DNA from: Cladochytrium replicatum
Lineage: Eukaryota > Chytridiomycota > Chytridiomycetes > Cladochytriales > Cladochytriaceae
Length of the DNA stretch: 64,000 nt
Reading direction: 5' to 3'
Assembly (NCBI GenBank): GCA_025526935.1
Contig: JAHLKD010000109.1
Coordinates: 62,001 to 126,000 of the forward strand
Below, piece after piece: positions 35,573-46,762 of this stretch. The notes under the pieces were generated by a model, which was not told the DNA's origin, searched no databases, and worked only from the letters and a program-made list of their open reading frames with translations. The position numbers and the translations under genes were made by a program. The stretch's first letter is position 1, and every line of letters begins with the position of its first letter.

Positions 35573-37920
35573 ATGGACCCGGAACAGAAGCACTCCGTCA
35601 ACGGGAAGCACCCCGCCGCCCCAGTCGATACCCACTCGAAAGACGAGCCTTCCACGCAGAATCATGGACCAGAATACCAACCCGTCCCCGCTTTCATGAA
35701 CAACCCGCTTTACCGCTCGCTCACGCGGGGACAGTACTTTACACCAATGAGCTCCGCGCCGCCGTTCGTGTTCCCGCCGTCGAGCATCCCACACCCGCAC
35801 CGTCCGCCCACGCCGACACACTACGCAGACGGAGTGAAGCACAAAGACATTGACTATCTGAAACTAATCCTCAACGCCCGGGTTTACGACGTTGCGATCG
35901 AGTCACCTCTGACGCATGCACCGAAGCTATCAGTGAAGACGGGAAACAAGATTTACTTGAAGGTAGGAAGGGGATCGAGAAAAATAAAGCTCTTAGATGA
36001 CGTGTAATGACTTTTTCGGCGCAGAGGGAGGATTTGCAACCCATTTTCTCGTTCAAGATTCGGGGATCGTATAATAGGATGTTCCAACTCACTCCGGAGG
36101 AACGTGCGCGTGGAATCTGTTGCGTGAGTGCGGGTAACCATGCGCAAGGTGTCGCTCTCGCAGCGCAGAAACTCAATATTAAGGTATTTGCTAATCACAT
36201 CTATTTGGGGACGCGAAAAAAATTTGGCAATTCTTTTCAAAGGCTACGATCGTCATGCCGAACTTCGCTCCCGAAATCAAAGTCGAGAGCGTGAAGAGAA
36301 TGGGTGCGAACGTCATTCTCTACGGAGACAGCTTTGACGAGGCAAAACAATACGTCAATCGCATCGCAGAAGAACAAAAGCTAACGTTTGTCGCACCTTT
36401 CGATGGCAAGTTTTTGAGGGCGATGTTTGCAATTATTTGAGCTGATTTGACCGCTACCCAAGATCCCTACATTATTGCGGGACAAGGGACAGTCGGAGTG
36501 GAGATCCTCCGCCAACTCAAGCAAGATCGCTTGGACGCCATCTTTGTGTGTTGCGGTGGCGGAGGTCTGCTTGCCGGAATCGGAGCGTAAGCACTTTAAA
36601 AACTGTCCGGGCCATTTGAGCCGAAGCATAACCTTACCATTTTAGGTACGTGAAACGCATCCGACCGGAAGTTCGCATTATCGGAGTCAACACCGCAGAC
36701 TCGGATGCGATGTACCAGTCGCTCCTCAAAGGGGAGAGAGTGGAGCTCAAGGATGCCGGGGTGTTCTCCGACGGTACGTCCATGAAGCTCGTTGGGGAGG
36801 AAACGTTCAGACTGGCTCAGATGTATGTCGATGGTAAGTCTGCGAGCATGGTAATTACACTCTAAACACACTCTAAAGCGCTGAACATTTTGTGTTTATC
36901 AGATATGATTCTGGTATCTACGGATGAGGTGTGTTCTGCCATCAAGGACGTTTTTGACGACACCAGATCGATTCCCGAACCATCGGGAGCACTTGCGGTC
37001 GCTGGTGTGAAGAAATTCATTGGACAAAACCCTCGGATGAAAGATGGTGTCTTTGTTGCTATTGTCAGTGGTAATCGGTTTCAGTCTGGTTTCAAGATGA
37101 AGTGCAATTTGATACCTTTGTTATCAAGGTGCCAACATGAACTTCGACCGCCTTCGATTCGTTGCCGAGCGATCCCGCATCGGGGAAGGAAGAGAAGCAC
37201 TCGTCTCATCAAAGATCCCCGAGAGGCCGGGGAGGTATAGCAATCGGTCCCTCTCGTTTCGTAAAAGCTTATTCATTACTTCCCAACCAGCTTCTCCTCG
37301 CTCTACAACATGATCTACCCCCGCTTTGTCACAGAGTTCTCCTACCGCTACAGTAACCCCGACACTGCCCACGCCTTCATGGCCTTCGAAGTCTCCAACG
37401 GGCCAGAGGAGATCGAATCTGTCATCGCGACGCTGAACGCGAACGGGATGGAGACGATCGATCTGACTGGCAACGAGATGGCGAAGACGCATGGGCGATA
37501 TCTGATGGGTGGGCGGAGGCCGTGGCCGACCAAATCTGGAGGTGACGAGGACGAGATTTTGATCCGGTTTACGTTCCCGGAACGCCCCGGTGCACTGAGG
37601 AAGTTTTTGGGGGTGCTTGATGCGCCCGGAAAGTGGTGAGATCAGGACTCTGGTGTTTCGTTCTATTGGGGCGCTGATGATGGAGCAATTGGCTTCTAGG
37701 AACTTGACGCTGCTACACTACCGCAACCACGGGTCGGACGTAGGTCGAGTACTTGCGGGTCTTCAGATGCCTGCAAAGGAGAATGATCAGTTCAAGAAAT
37801 ACATGGATGATATGGGCTTGCAGTATTATGACGAGGTTAGTTACCGGTGATCTTTAGGGTGACGCAACTAACTCCCACCATTAGACAGGAAACCCGGCGT
37901 ACCACCATTTCCTGCGTTGA
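35573..37920 (+). CDS. ILV1: Threonine dehydratase (biosynthetic), isoleucine pathway
   Basis: PLP enzyme that deaminates threonine to 2-oxobutanoate, the first step of isoleucine synthesis, normally mitochondrial. Exons joined across short introns give an N-terminal extension of about 100 residues (Pro/His-rich, possibly a targeting region), then [10 protein letters not shown] and PLP-lysine motif [55 protein letters not shown] (the Gly loop binding PLP phosphate) and [10 protein letters not shown] follow. Two ACT-like regulatory modules come next ([10 protein letters not shown] and [18 protein letters not shown]), the site of isoleucine feedback in this family. The last intron joins DE to [11 protein letters not shown] and a TGA at 37,918-37,920, matching the usual C-terminus. 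Confidence 0.93.
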
Positions 37921-38896
37921 GCAAGTTTCGAAAGACATTCCCAATCTTAATTATTTCTCAAATTCTCTTTGGATTCTAGTTTTCTATTTCTTTTTTATTG
38001 AAAATCATTTTTCTCATTCGAGCTCGGAAAATATGACAGGTCCGCATGTCCCACGTCTCAAATGCCGTGGAGGTTGATTACGTGAACGCGAAGAGGAGAA
38101 TGCAGGAGCGGGAGCACAAGAAGGACGTTGGAGGACGTTTCGCCGCAGGTGGAGTTCCCCCATGTTGCATACATCACCCGAGAATCGGCAGGTGGTTGAG
38201 GATCTGTTCTAGACGTTGAAGCGGCCGATGAATGCTATCGTGCTGGTTATTAATTGTCATTGACGATGGTGTTTCGACTAATGAGCTGGATCAGAGAGAA
38301 GAGAGATCAGAGAATAAAGGGATGGTCGATTTTGCAAGTTCCAAACATTCCCGGGCATCGCAATCTTGATGAATGGTTAGCGAAGGCTGCTTGACGATGT
38401 TCTTGAAACAAAGATCGCAGAACCAAGCTTGGCCGTCTTAGAATCAAGTCCTGTTGTTCAGGTCACTATGACGCTAATTCCCAATGAATGAGATTGAAAA
38501 GCTTGCATTTATTTGAGCAGCACTCTGAGCTGCGCATGAACTAGCGGTATTGATAGAGCCGTGATATCTTTACAGGCTGTAGACAGCAGAAGCTAACAGA
38601 GCAAACTACTTGACGGTCAAATTATGTCGGTGGCTCACTGTTCTTGCTGATTTCCATTATCCGCCTGGGCCACCGGATCAAATCTACCATCTCAAATGTG
38701 TCATCCGCCCCGTCAGTTGATCACACCTTGATCATGCCAGCGTTGTGATGCAAACGCCAGCGGGCCAATGATCTCTCAAGACAATGTTCACTTCCCACGC
38801 CGGTTCGCTAGAAGTACTCCATTGGATGCTCGCTGATGCTTCCAGGCTCCGACCTCCCAGTAGCAGCACTTGGTTCGCAAATCTCTTATTAAAAAC
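37921..38896. other. Intergenic, nothing recognised
   Basis: About 1 kb without a supported gene. A short Arg/Glu/Lys-rich frame near 38,050-38,150 could be an exon remnant, but it has no flanking context. Confidence 0.4.
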
Positions 38897-40070
38897 ATGA
38901 AAACTACCGCCCTTGTTCTGGCTCTTCTGTATGGCTCCTTTGCCACCGCAACTCCCATTTGCAGCCTTCGACCTCGTTTTGCAGCCGGCGTTCAATCCGG
39001 TCCGGTACGATGTAGGAAAAGAGTGCTCGAACATCATCGAGTGCTTGCAGAACGAAAAGCGGTTCAGCAAACTTCTTGAGAAGGTATGTTGAAATGTTGC
39101 ATGGAGCATTTGTGAATCTCTATTACTGCATCTATCATTCTTTTAAAGCACGGGGATAAGCTTCGGAACGACTGGACCGCGATGGGGGGACCCTTTTGGC
39201 TCCCACCGGTATCTTCAAGAGCATTCCAGCATTATGCATGCTGACCATTCACATATTTTTCATTCCAACTTTTTTCACAGATGAGGTACGCCCACCCTTC
39301 GAAAAAACTATCTCAATCACCCAACTGATCTTTGCATTCCTTCACAGGCATTCGAGCACTTTGACCGATCCCCGAATCCGTCCGCGAATCTCGCCGTCAC
39401 CGCCGCCATGGAAGCTCGGATGAAGATGAATTTGAGGATTCTGAAAACTTCGATGCGGAAGGACGCCGCAAGGGTCGCAAGGGTCGCCCTCATCTGGAGG
39501 ATGACAGCAATGACGTGGACTCCGAATCCAGCTGTAAGGGTCGCAGGCGCCACTCCCCTTTGGACCAGTCGACGCTGACGAGGATGATGAATTGAACGAG
39601 TCCCAGCGCCGTAAGGGCCGTAACGACAAGCACGAAATGGAAGAGCTTCTTGAGTACCACATTATTGAAGACAACGTACACCACAAGCATATGTACGAGG
39701 GGAAGCTGCTCCGCACCAAGCTGAAGCTCGATGAGTTAGACGGGAAGCACCAGCGCGTTCGTGTTCATGAAGTTCAACGACGAGTTCTATTTGATGAGCA
39801 GTGATGTCAAATTTGGTTGGGAAGCAAAGCTGATTTGTTTACAACTTCAGAACTTCCAATCGCGTGTTGAAGAGCACATGAAGCTTCGTCCTAAGAAGAG
39901 TAGCATCCTCGCCATCAGTCGTGTGCTTTGCCTTCCAGTAGGACATAGCTGGCTTATGTCATTTTCAGATCGACGCAATGGACATGATGGCCTTGATGCC
40001 GGAGAAGTTCTCCACAACCCTCGTTGCAGCGGGCAAGACCAAACTCCTCGATGAAATTGTTGAATTATAA
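38897..40070 (+). CDS. Secreted fasciclin (FAS1)-domain protein, frame-disrupted
   Basis: ATG 38,897 starts a clear signal peptide (MKTTALVLALLYGSFATA). The continuation in another frame (AFDLVLQPAFNPV, ECSNIIECLQNEKRFSKLLEK) has the start of a FAS1 fold. Later exons give LLAPTGIFKSIPAL, a charged insert (EGRRKGRKGR), the FAS1 H2-like block LLEYHIIEDNVHHKHMYEGK and a final helix MPEKFSTTLVAAGKTKLLDE, ending at TAA 40,068-40,070. FAS1 proteins are cell-surface adhesion molecules. The shift after the signal peptide (a T3 run near 38,957) and another near 39,200 break a single reading, so the gene is either decaying or affected by sequence indels. A second FAS1 piece lies at 42.2 kb. Confidence 0.5.
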
Positions 40071-40131
40071 GTTTTCAAACCTAAATTTCCGCAGTTTGTG
40101 CATTCTGCGATATCAAAAGAATAGCCACACG

Positions 40132-40419
40132 ATGAAGACGATAATCATTTTCGTGATTTTAGCGCTAGCAGCTAGAGCCCGAGCGTGGGGGGCAGACCTC
40201 ACTAGGATTGAGCCAGGCTCAGAGGCATATTGCAACAGGTGGTGTGGTGAGTTAGGTATGGCAGAGTTATTGCAGGCCGCCGGTCAGAGTGAAGATGACA
40301 TGACCAAACACCCTGCAATGACTTTATGCGGCTGCATGTCAGATGGCGGAAGGTTCGCGAGGGTAGCGGAGTTAGAGGACCAGCATAAGAGACTTCGCAA
40401 CGCTGCGGGCATGTGCTGA
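40132..40419 (+). CDS. Putative small secreted Cys-containing protein
   Basis: An intronless frame of 95 codons. The start is a good signal peptide (MKTIIIFVILALAARARA). The mature part of about 77 residues has five Cys (YCNRWC, LCGC, C-terminal GMC), is hydrophilic, and matches no domain I know. It lies 62 bp after the fasciclin stop codon and upstream of the gag relic. It may be a genuine small secreted protein, or it may lie inside leader sequence of the retroelement relic; a 19-bp direct repeat flanks the whole block. Confidence 0.4.
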   Translation: MKTIIIFVILALAARARAWGADLTRIEPGSEAYCNRWCGELGMAELLQAAGQSEDDMTKHPAMTLCGCMSDGGRFARVAELEDQHKRLRNAAGMC

Positions 40420-40611
40420 CAGGCACAACTCCACTACAACCAACATGGTGGCAGTGGTTAGGTTCTGACCTCATCGACCTCACTCTATTACCATCAGTTT
40501 CAACCATCACGCTTTACGGTTCGATTTCATCTATTCAAAACATCTACAAGGAAAACCCCGCAACAACTCCCCAAGACCTCCAACAACACCATACCAACAC
40601 CAGCCTCCACC

Positions 40612-41465
40612 ATGACCGCTGAGGACCGCGAAGCTCGAAACAAGCATATCTTCAAGGGGAGAACTATCACACCTGGCGCAAACGCCTCGTTGCGTATCTA
40701 CGGGGAAAAGAACTTTTCGACGTCGTGGAGAATGGTCTCCCAGAAGCTCCACCAGCAGGAAGCGCCGACGAGGTTTTCGCAAAGCACAAGGAAGAGCTCA
40801 AGCAAGCACTCAAGGACGACGCGCTGGCGCGAGCCAAGATCCTGGAACTACTCGACGACGTCGCCCTCAACTTCGTTGATGAGGAGCCTACGGCAAAAGC
40901 GATGCTAGAGAAGCACGATTCGCTCTACCAGCGCGGATCGCTCTCAAGTAAGGCGAAGCTCCGGCGCCAGCTCATCACGACGCTCCTGGAATCCAACAGC
41001 GACCTCCGCGTGCACGTTTCGAAGCTGCAGGACTACATCCAGCAGCTTGCAGCAATCGGCGTCAAAATCAGCGGCGAAGAGCAAGTGATTTATCTCCTTG
41101 CGTCGCTCCCTCCCGCGTTTGATCCCGTGGTGAATACCTTCGACGTTGAGCCGGCGGATAAGCAGACCGACTTCAACTACATCGTAGGGCGGCTCATTGA
41201 TGACGAGAGCAAACGCAAGGATCGCCAAGATGAACCGGAATCGCGAGACAGAGCCTACGCGATGGCAAAGAAGAACGGCGGCAAGAACCAGCAAAAAGGC
41301 GGCAACAAGAACGCTCGACTCGTCTGCGAAAACTGCGGCAAGACCGGGCATACGATCAATCGATGCTGGGCTCGGGGGTGGGGTGGCGATCACGATCCCG
41401 AGAGGTGGAATCAATCCAAGGGCATGAACGCCAAGGCGGCGACCCTGCCAGCGATCGCCTTTTGA
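40612..41465 (+). pseudogene. Copia-type gag polyprotein with zinc knuckle, frameshifted
   Basis: From 40,612 the frame runs MTAEDREARNKHIFKG and then continues, after a one-base shift in a G4 run near 40,655, as ENYHTWRKRLVAYLRGKEL. This is the typical copia Gag (UBN2/DUF4219) N-terminus. The remaining frame to 41,465 shows the Gag helices (SSKAKLRRQLITTLLES, EEQVIYLLASLPPAFDP) and a CCHC knuckle CENCGKTGHTINRC followed by a Trp. The protein ends shortly after, without a pol fusion. Confidence 0.75.
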
Positions 41466-42149
41466 TTCGGAAAACCTCCGGCAAGAGCGGGGCGACGGGT
41501 TATGGCGAGAGTGCTGGAAAATGGGGGAGCAAAAGGAAGATGGGAAGTTGAGGCAGCATGCGAAGATGTATGCACGGAGGCAAACAAAATTGAAAGAAAC
41601 TCACCTACGATTGCGAGGCGGCCGATGGAAGGTGTGCAATGTCGGGCACATCTAGAACGAGTACGTCCGGGTCGAATGCCGACAGTAAAAACTCAGTTTG
41701 CCAAATTCTTTCGGAAATTCCTATTTTGACATCACTTCTATGAAGACACCACGCTGCTTATTTCTCACCTTTCTGTTTGTTCAGCGTAGCTGGGTGCGCG
41801 ACCAATTGCGCTGCTATAACAGGAGTTTTTGTGCAAGGGGCGAGGTGGTCAGCCTAATGGCGGACAAATTTTCGATAGCCAGTCTTGACTTGAGTGGCCA
41901 CAAGTGCAAGACCGGAGTAAAATTAATTTCTTCCTTTTTTTGAGGTGAAAACCGATTTACCGACAAAGAACTTTTATTCGAAATGGGGGAGTGTTGAATT
42001 ATAAGTTTTCTCATAAAAGTTTTGTTTAGGAGAAAAGAACTTGCAGTGCAAAAGATATTACCGACTGTGAGTTTAACGGAACGTGATGGAAACTTGATGG
42101 AATGTGCAGGATTTTATGTTGGGGAAAGTTCTAGCACTTTGGATTGATT

Positions 42150-42671
42150 TAAAAGCGGAGCTCATGCCGTTCAATACACTTGAAGATCTTCCGCTCAATC
42201 CTCCAAAACCCAACAGAAATCGCACGCGAGAAGGCCATCACCATCTTTGCACCAGAAAACCAGGACTGGACGAGCCTTGGATTACAGAACGTGCAGTACC
42301 TCTTCTCTCCCCATGGCGAAAAGGATCTCAAGAAGATCCTCAAGTATCACGTATGTGCAAATTATTCTGAATGTCTTGCTCATTTCCTGGATCACCAGAT
42401 CGTCGCGGACGATCCTATCGCTTATTCTGAGAAGCTCATGAAAGAGCAGGAGCGGTGCTTCAAGACGCTGCTGAAGAACAAGGAGATATGCGTGTGCACT
42501 CATGAGATGGACCAAGGGAAGGATCACAAGGACTGTAATGGACTTTGTCGTAGCGGAGGGAAGAATGGTCAGTGTGCTACGCGTAAGGCTTTGGGCGAGG
42601 GGAAGCACGAGCAGCGTGAGCCAGGAACTTCGTGTTCTCTATCAATGATGGAGAGTCGAGTTTCACGGTGA
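42150..42671 (+). pseudogene. Partial fasciclin-domain coding segment
   Basis: Contains FAS1 signature blocks: IFRSILQNPTEIAREKAITIFAPENQDW and, further on, KDLKKILKYHV (the H2-like strand and His). The rest is a Cys-containing tail (ICVCTHEMDQ, CNGLCRSGGKNGQC) and a stop at 42,669-42,671. It has no signal peptide and only one half of a FAS1 fold. It may be a fragment of the fasciclin gene at 38.9 kb or a second copy. Confidence 0.5.
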
Positions 42672-43023
42672 GCCTCTGATATGTAGACATTTCCGACTTA
42701 CTTGCTAATGCGATAATGCCATGCTGTAGATCACCGACATATTGGCGGAAAAAGGGTGAGTTGTTTGCGATAAACAGATCTGACCACCGCATATATGAAT
42801 TGATAGAGTGATCCATCCTATCTCCTCAGTGCTCATCTCGGTTAGTTGATTTTCAATGCATGAACATGTGTTTCTGATGCTACAACCCGTGTAGCCCGAC
42901 GTTGATCTCCCACACGAGTGGACCAATGACAACAATGTGATGGTTTAATGCAGCTTTGTTTGAGTTGTGAGACTGGCCATTTAATTTTCGAGATACAGTG
43001 ATCGCTAAAGAATGATTGACTTT

Positions 43024-43242
43024 TGTCGTAAATAGATGGTTTTCTAACTTCACTAGATTTATTGAGAAAGATTGTTCTCCTTTTATAGAGCAGAAACGAC
43101 AAAGGAAGCATCTAGAAAGTAGGAAAAGAGAAAAGGAAAAGAAACTTTTAACTTTCCAAATCAGGTAAACAATAAAGAAAAATGAATGATTCAGTGGCAG
43201 ATGAACGGTTCAGGTGTAAATGCATTTTTATGATTTATGACA
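43024..43242 (-). repeat. 3' LTR of the copia element
   Basis: A 219-bp LTR, nearly identical to 54,874-55,092, with only a few substitutions and single-base indels. This indicates fairly recent insertion. Confidence 0.93.
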
Positions 43243-43414
43243 CTCCCTACAACTGAACTGTGAAGAAACAAACAAGAGGTCAAATGGAATCACAAAAGGT
43301 TTAAATTGAACTGAATTCCATTTTCAATAGAAGACAGAGAGAAACAAGAGAAAGGAACAAAAAAGAGGTACGACTAAAAAAAATCGAGAAAACATCACAG
43401 TGATCAATTTATCG

Positions 43415-44800
43415 CTAAGTTGAAATTCCAATGAGTGAGCGCAGGTGAGCAAATGTCGGTGCCGATATAACTTTGGTAAAAATGTCGGCGGCATTGTCCT
43501 CAGTTTCTACGTAGATAGGCCTAATTGTCTCTTGCACGATTGCCTCGCGGATAAAGTGAAGGCGAATGTCGATGTGCTTAGTTCGTCCGTGTTCTGTCGG
43601 GTCTTTGAGGTGAGCAATACACGCTTGATTGTCTTCGAACTTGTTGCGAAGGCATAGAACTCGGCTTCCATTGTTGAGAGAGCCACGGAGTGTTGAAGCC
43701 GAGATCGCCATGACATGGGTCCACCGTTTGCCATGAAAACATATCCACCTGTGGACTTGCGTGTTTCCTCGTCTCCTCCCCAATCTGCGTCCGAGTATCC
43801 GACGATTTCAAATTGTGCACTCTTGCAGTATTGTATGCCGAAGCTTTTGGTACCGGTGATGTATCTGAAGATTCGCTTCGCAGTGAAAATGTCGGCAGCA
43901 GTTGGTGAAGACATGTTTCGACTGACTCTGTGCACGGCGTGCGCGATATCTGGTCGAGTTCCAAGCATCAAGAACATAAGACTTCCGACAGCTTCGTGGT
44001 AAGGATAGTCTTCACTTGTGATCTCTGAGTTTTGGCCTTGCTTACATCTTCTGGTGTAGAAACTGGTTTCCACTCTCCCATTCCGAATCGTTGAAGGATC
44101 TTGTCTAGTAGCTCTGTTGATCAATCCGGTATCCATCCCGTCGTTCGCTCAATTCTTATTCCAAGGTATGATGTTGCCTCCTCATCTTCAGTGATGTTGA
44201 ATACTTGCTTCGTGGCACTTGCTGCCACGATGGGATGGGTGATGCAAAAGGGAGATGTGAAGCAAGCATATCTCAACGCCATCTTGATGCACACCATCTA
44301 CCTCAGGATCCCTCCCGGTTTACCGTTCTCGGAAAATTGCAAGAAAGCCTGGTGTCTCCACAAGTCACTCTATGGACTCCGTCAGTCTGGCCGAAATTGG
44401 AACAAGGAGTTCGACTCTAAGCTTACCTCAAACAGATTCATACGGTTACGGTCAGATTCTTGTGTTTACCTTCTACCTGGTAATGGATTTGCGGAAGCAG
44501 TCATCATCGCAATATTCGTAGACGACGCGCTGGTCATTGGAACAGCGGAACGGACAAAATATGCTATGGGGATTCTCACGGAATATGACAAACGAGACAA
44601 CAGGCGCAAATACCTCGTCAAAATCAACACCAAATTGTTGCGTGAAACCTCGAGCAACAATGCGGGCCTTGAATCAATCGTGCGCCTGTTGGCGAGTACT
44701 TTGCGCTTGAACACCCACTTGGACTCAACGACAGTGGCATCTTCCGGCAAATCGACAACCTCGTAGGTCCCCAGAGCTCGAAGTCCAGCGTCCTCCTGCA
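43415..44800 (-). pseudogene. Copia reverse transcriptase and RNase H, with inverted palm segment
   Basis: Minus strand from 44,800: the RT start TYEVVDLPEDATVVESKWVF, then [20 protein letters not shown] and APVVS. At about 44,594 the protein stops matching; the RT palm (DVKQAYLNA, LYGLRQSGRNW, catalytic FVDD) is on the plus strand instead, until about 44,202. Minus-strand coding then resumes with FNITEDEEATSYLGIRIE, passes through ILQRFG, and runs into RNase H (YSDADWGGDEETRKSTGGYV) and the C-terminal ADIFTK block ending at 43,415. An in-frame stop near 44,128 also breaks the thumb region. Confidence 0.85.
44202..44594 (+). other. Inverted ~390-bp segment of reverse transcriptase
   Basis: Reads on the plus strand as the RT palm, from TCFVALAATMGW to [13 protein letters not shown]. 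If flipped, its two ends fit the flanking minus-strand RT sequence on both sides (...APVVS | TCFVALAA and LTEYDK | FNITED), so the segment has inverted in place with little or no loss. Confidence 0.85.
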
Positions 44801-44850
44801 TAGCCTGAATCCAATCCTCGCGATCGGAGAGGCGAGGGCGTCGGCATACG

Positions 44851-46752
44851 TTAGGGGCTCAGTGGAGGAGAACGACGCGGCCTGCAAAGCAAAGAGCTCA
44901 GAGGAGAAAGGAGCAAGAGCGGAGGAGCCGCCGAGGTTGTCGGGGTCGAAGTTGAAAGGGTCAGGCGGGAGGGTGACGGATCAGTGGGATCCAACTCGAG
45001 AAGCATGGCAGAGTGGCGAGGAAGAGGATACGCGGTTGAGGCCAAAAGGAGGGGAAGAGCTGACTGGAGATATGGCGCTGGATCGAGAGAATTGAAAACA
45101 TGATCACCGAAATACACTCTGTCACGGGTGAACTTATCTTCTAAAAAGGTGGCATGGTGGGACTCGACAATTTTGCCGGTGGATGGGACGTAGAACCGAT
45201 GAGCATGTGTGCTGGGGTTGTAGCCGACAAAGATGGTCCAAACAGCACAAGAGTCGACCTTGCCTCCAACAGGAGGGAGACTGCCAACACGAGGAACTAA
45301 GAGAATCCAGCCGTCGCACCCGAAAGTGCGAAGATGAAAAATATCCGGCCGATAACCGAACCAGGCTTCGAAAGGAGTCTTGTGATCCAGAGAGCGTGTC
45401 GGCAAACGATTCAACAGGTAGACAGCAGTGCGCATGGCCCCTTCCCAGAATTCGGCAGGTAGGTTGGCGTGGTGAAGCAATGTGCGAGCGACGGTGAAGA
45501 CGGTCAAGAAAAACCGCTCAGCGACACCGTTGTATTGCGGAGTGGCGACTTCGGTAACGTTAATTGAGACACCGAGCTGGCTCAGGAACGATTTGAATTC
45601 CCCAAGGAACTCGCGTCCACTGTCTGTTTGAATGGACTTGACCAGCTGTCCAGACTCTCTCAGCGTGTCGACCGTACGAGCTTGCTTGTCCGAAGAGAAG
45701 AGCACCCAACGACCGGAGGTGCAGTTGTTGGTCAAACCTGCGACGTACTGATTTCTGGTGAGTGAGGGAGGCGAGATTGGGCCGGCGAGGTCGAGATGAA
45801 CACGCTCGACGGGTGCTGTTGCGCGGCGACGGGAACCATGAAAAGGCTGTTTGCGCGCTTTGGCAGCTTGACAGGACGCACAACTGTGGACGTTAGCATC
45901 GTTGAAAGCTTGAACACCGAGACCGTCCACAAGATGAGGAAGCTGACGCAAGGCGTTGATGCCAGTGACCAGTGCGGGCATGCCAGAGCTGAGCGAGTTG
46001 AGCTTGCGTGGTCGTAACAAGAAAGGCGGTGGGTTTTCCGAAGACTTGAGCAGATTGCAGACGCCAAAGGCGGCCTATGTCCCGGCGAGCAGTAAAGAAA
46101 AGCGCCCCGTTTGGATAAAGGACATCGCAAACATCCTTGGCAAACTTGACCTCGAGGCTCACATCCACGAGGCGACCAACAGATACCAAGTTGTGGGAGA
46201 AAGTCGGGGCGTAAAATACATTGGTAAGTTCAAGATTGTTAGTTCTGCCATTCAAATCAAACATCAGTTTGACTGAACCAGGTTCAGTGACGGGGACCGT
46301 CTCGTTGTTCCCGACTAGGATAGTCTCTGAAGGAACGCTCCGGAGATTGGCAAACGCTGCACGATCCTTGCATATGTGTGTCGTCGCTCCTGAGTCAAGA
46401 TACCAAGAGATCTCGTCACTGGAACGAGCCGACAAAACGGTGTGCTCAATTCGATCGACAGCACAAGGGATTGATGGAAGAGTAGGGACCTCGTGAAGTT
46501 CCCTGTGTGATCGAGTCACCCGGTCGTGGTTGCTCAATCCGACGCACGCGAAGAATGGCGTGAATGTTCGCGCGCCAGACTGTTATTGGTGTTTGCGATG
46601 TTGGCTTGGTTTCGACAACCGCAGTTGTTGCCGTTGTTGTTGCCATTGCTTCCCAATAGGTTGCACATGTTGGCTGGTCAAGTGTCTTGTCCGGTGGCGG
46701 TGTCGCGAGCGCAACGGCGGCAGTCTGCTTGTATGTGAACTTGGATGCCACA
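44851..46752 (-). pseudogene. Copia zinc knuckle, protease and integrase
   Basis: Starting next to the hAT insertion are the second half of a CCHC knuckle (CGIQVHIQADC), then the aspartic protease WYLDSGATTHICKD, the gag-pre-integrase region (LWHARTGHW, HSCASCQAAKARKQPF) and the integrase core (HLDLAGP, IQTDSGREFLGEF, QYNGVAERF, AVYLLNRLPTRSL). The frame changes between the knuckle, protease and integrase blocks, so this copy is not translatable as one polyprotein. Confidence 0.85.
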
Positions 46753-46762
46753 GTAGTGAGTC

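Larger units (their letters stand above)
40058..42010 (+). mobile_element. Gag-only relic of a Ty1/copia-type retroelement
   Basis: The block is bounded by two identical 19-bp direct repeats (tgttgaattataagttttc at 40,058-40,076 and 41,992-42,010). The second is preceded by a polypurine-like tract (atgggggag), as expected just before a 3' LTR starting TG. A primer-binding-site-like tggtggcagtggtt occurs near 40,445. Gag is present, but no protease, integrase or reverse transcriptase. Similarity between the two putative LTR starts stops after the 19 bp, so the boundaries are uncertain. Confidence 0.45.

Noticed and set aside
44624-44887. Separate short gene between integrase and reverse transcriptase
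   Set aside because: It is an alternative frame of the copia RT start and integrase tail; the real RT frame is recognisable on the same strand.
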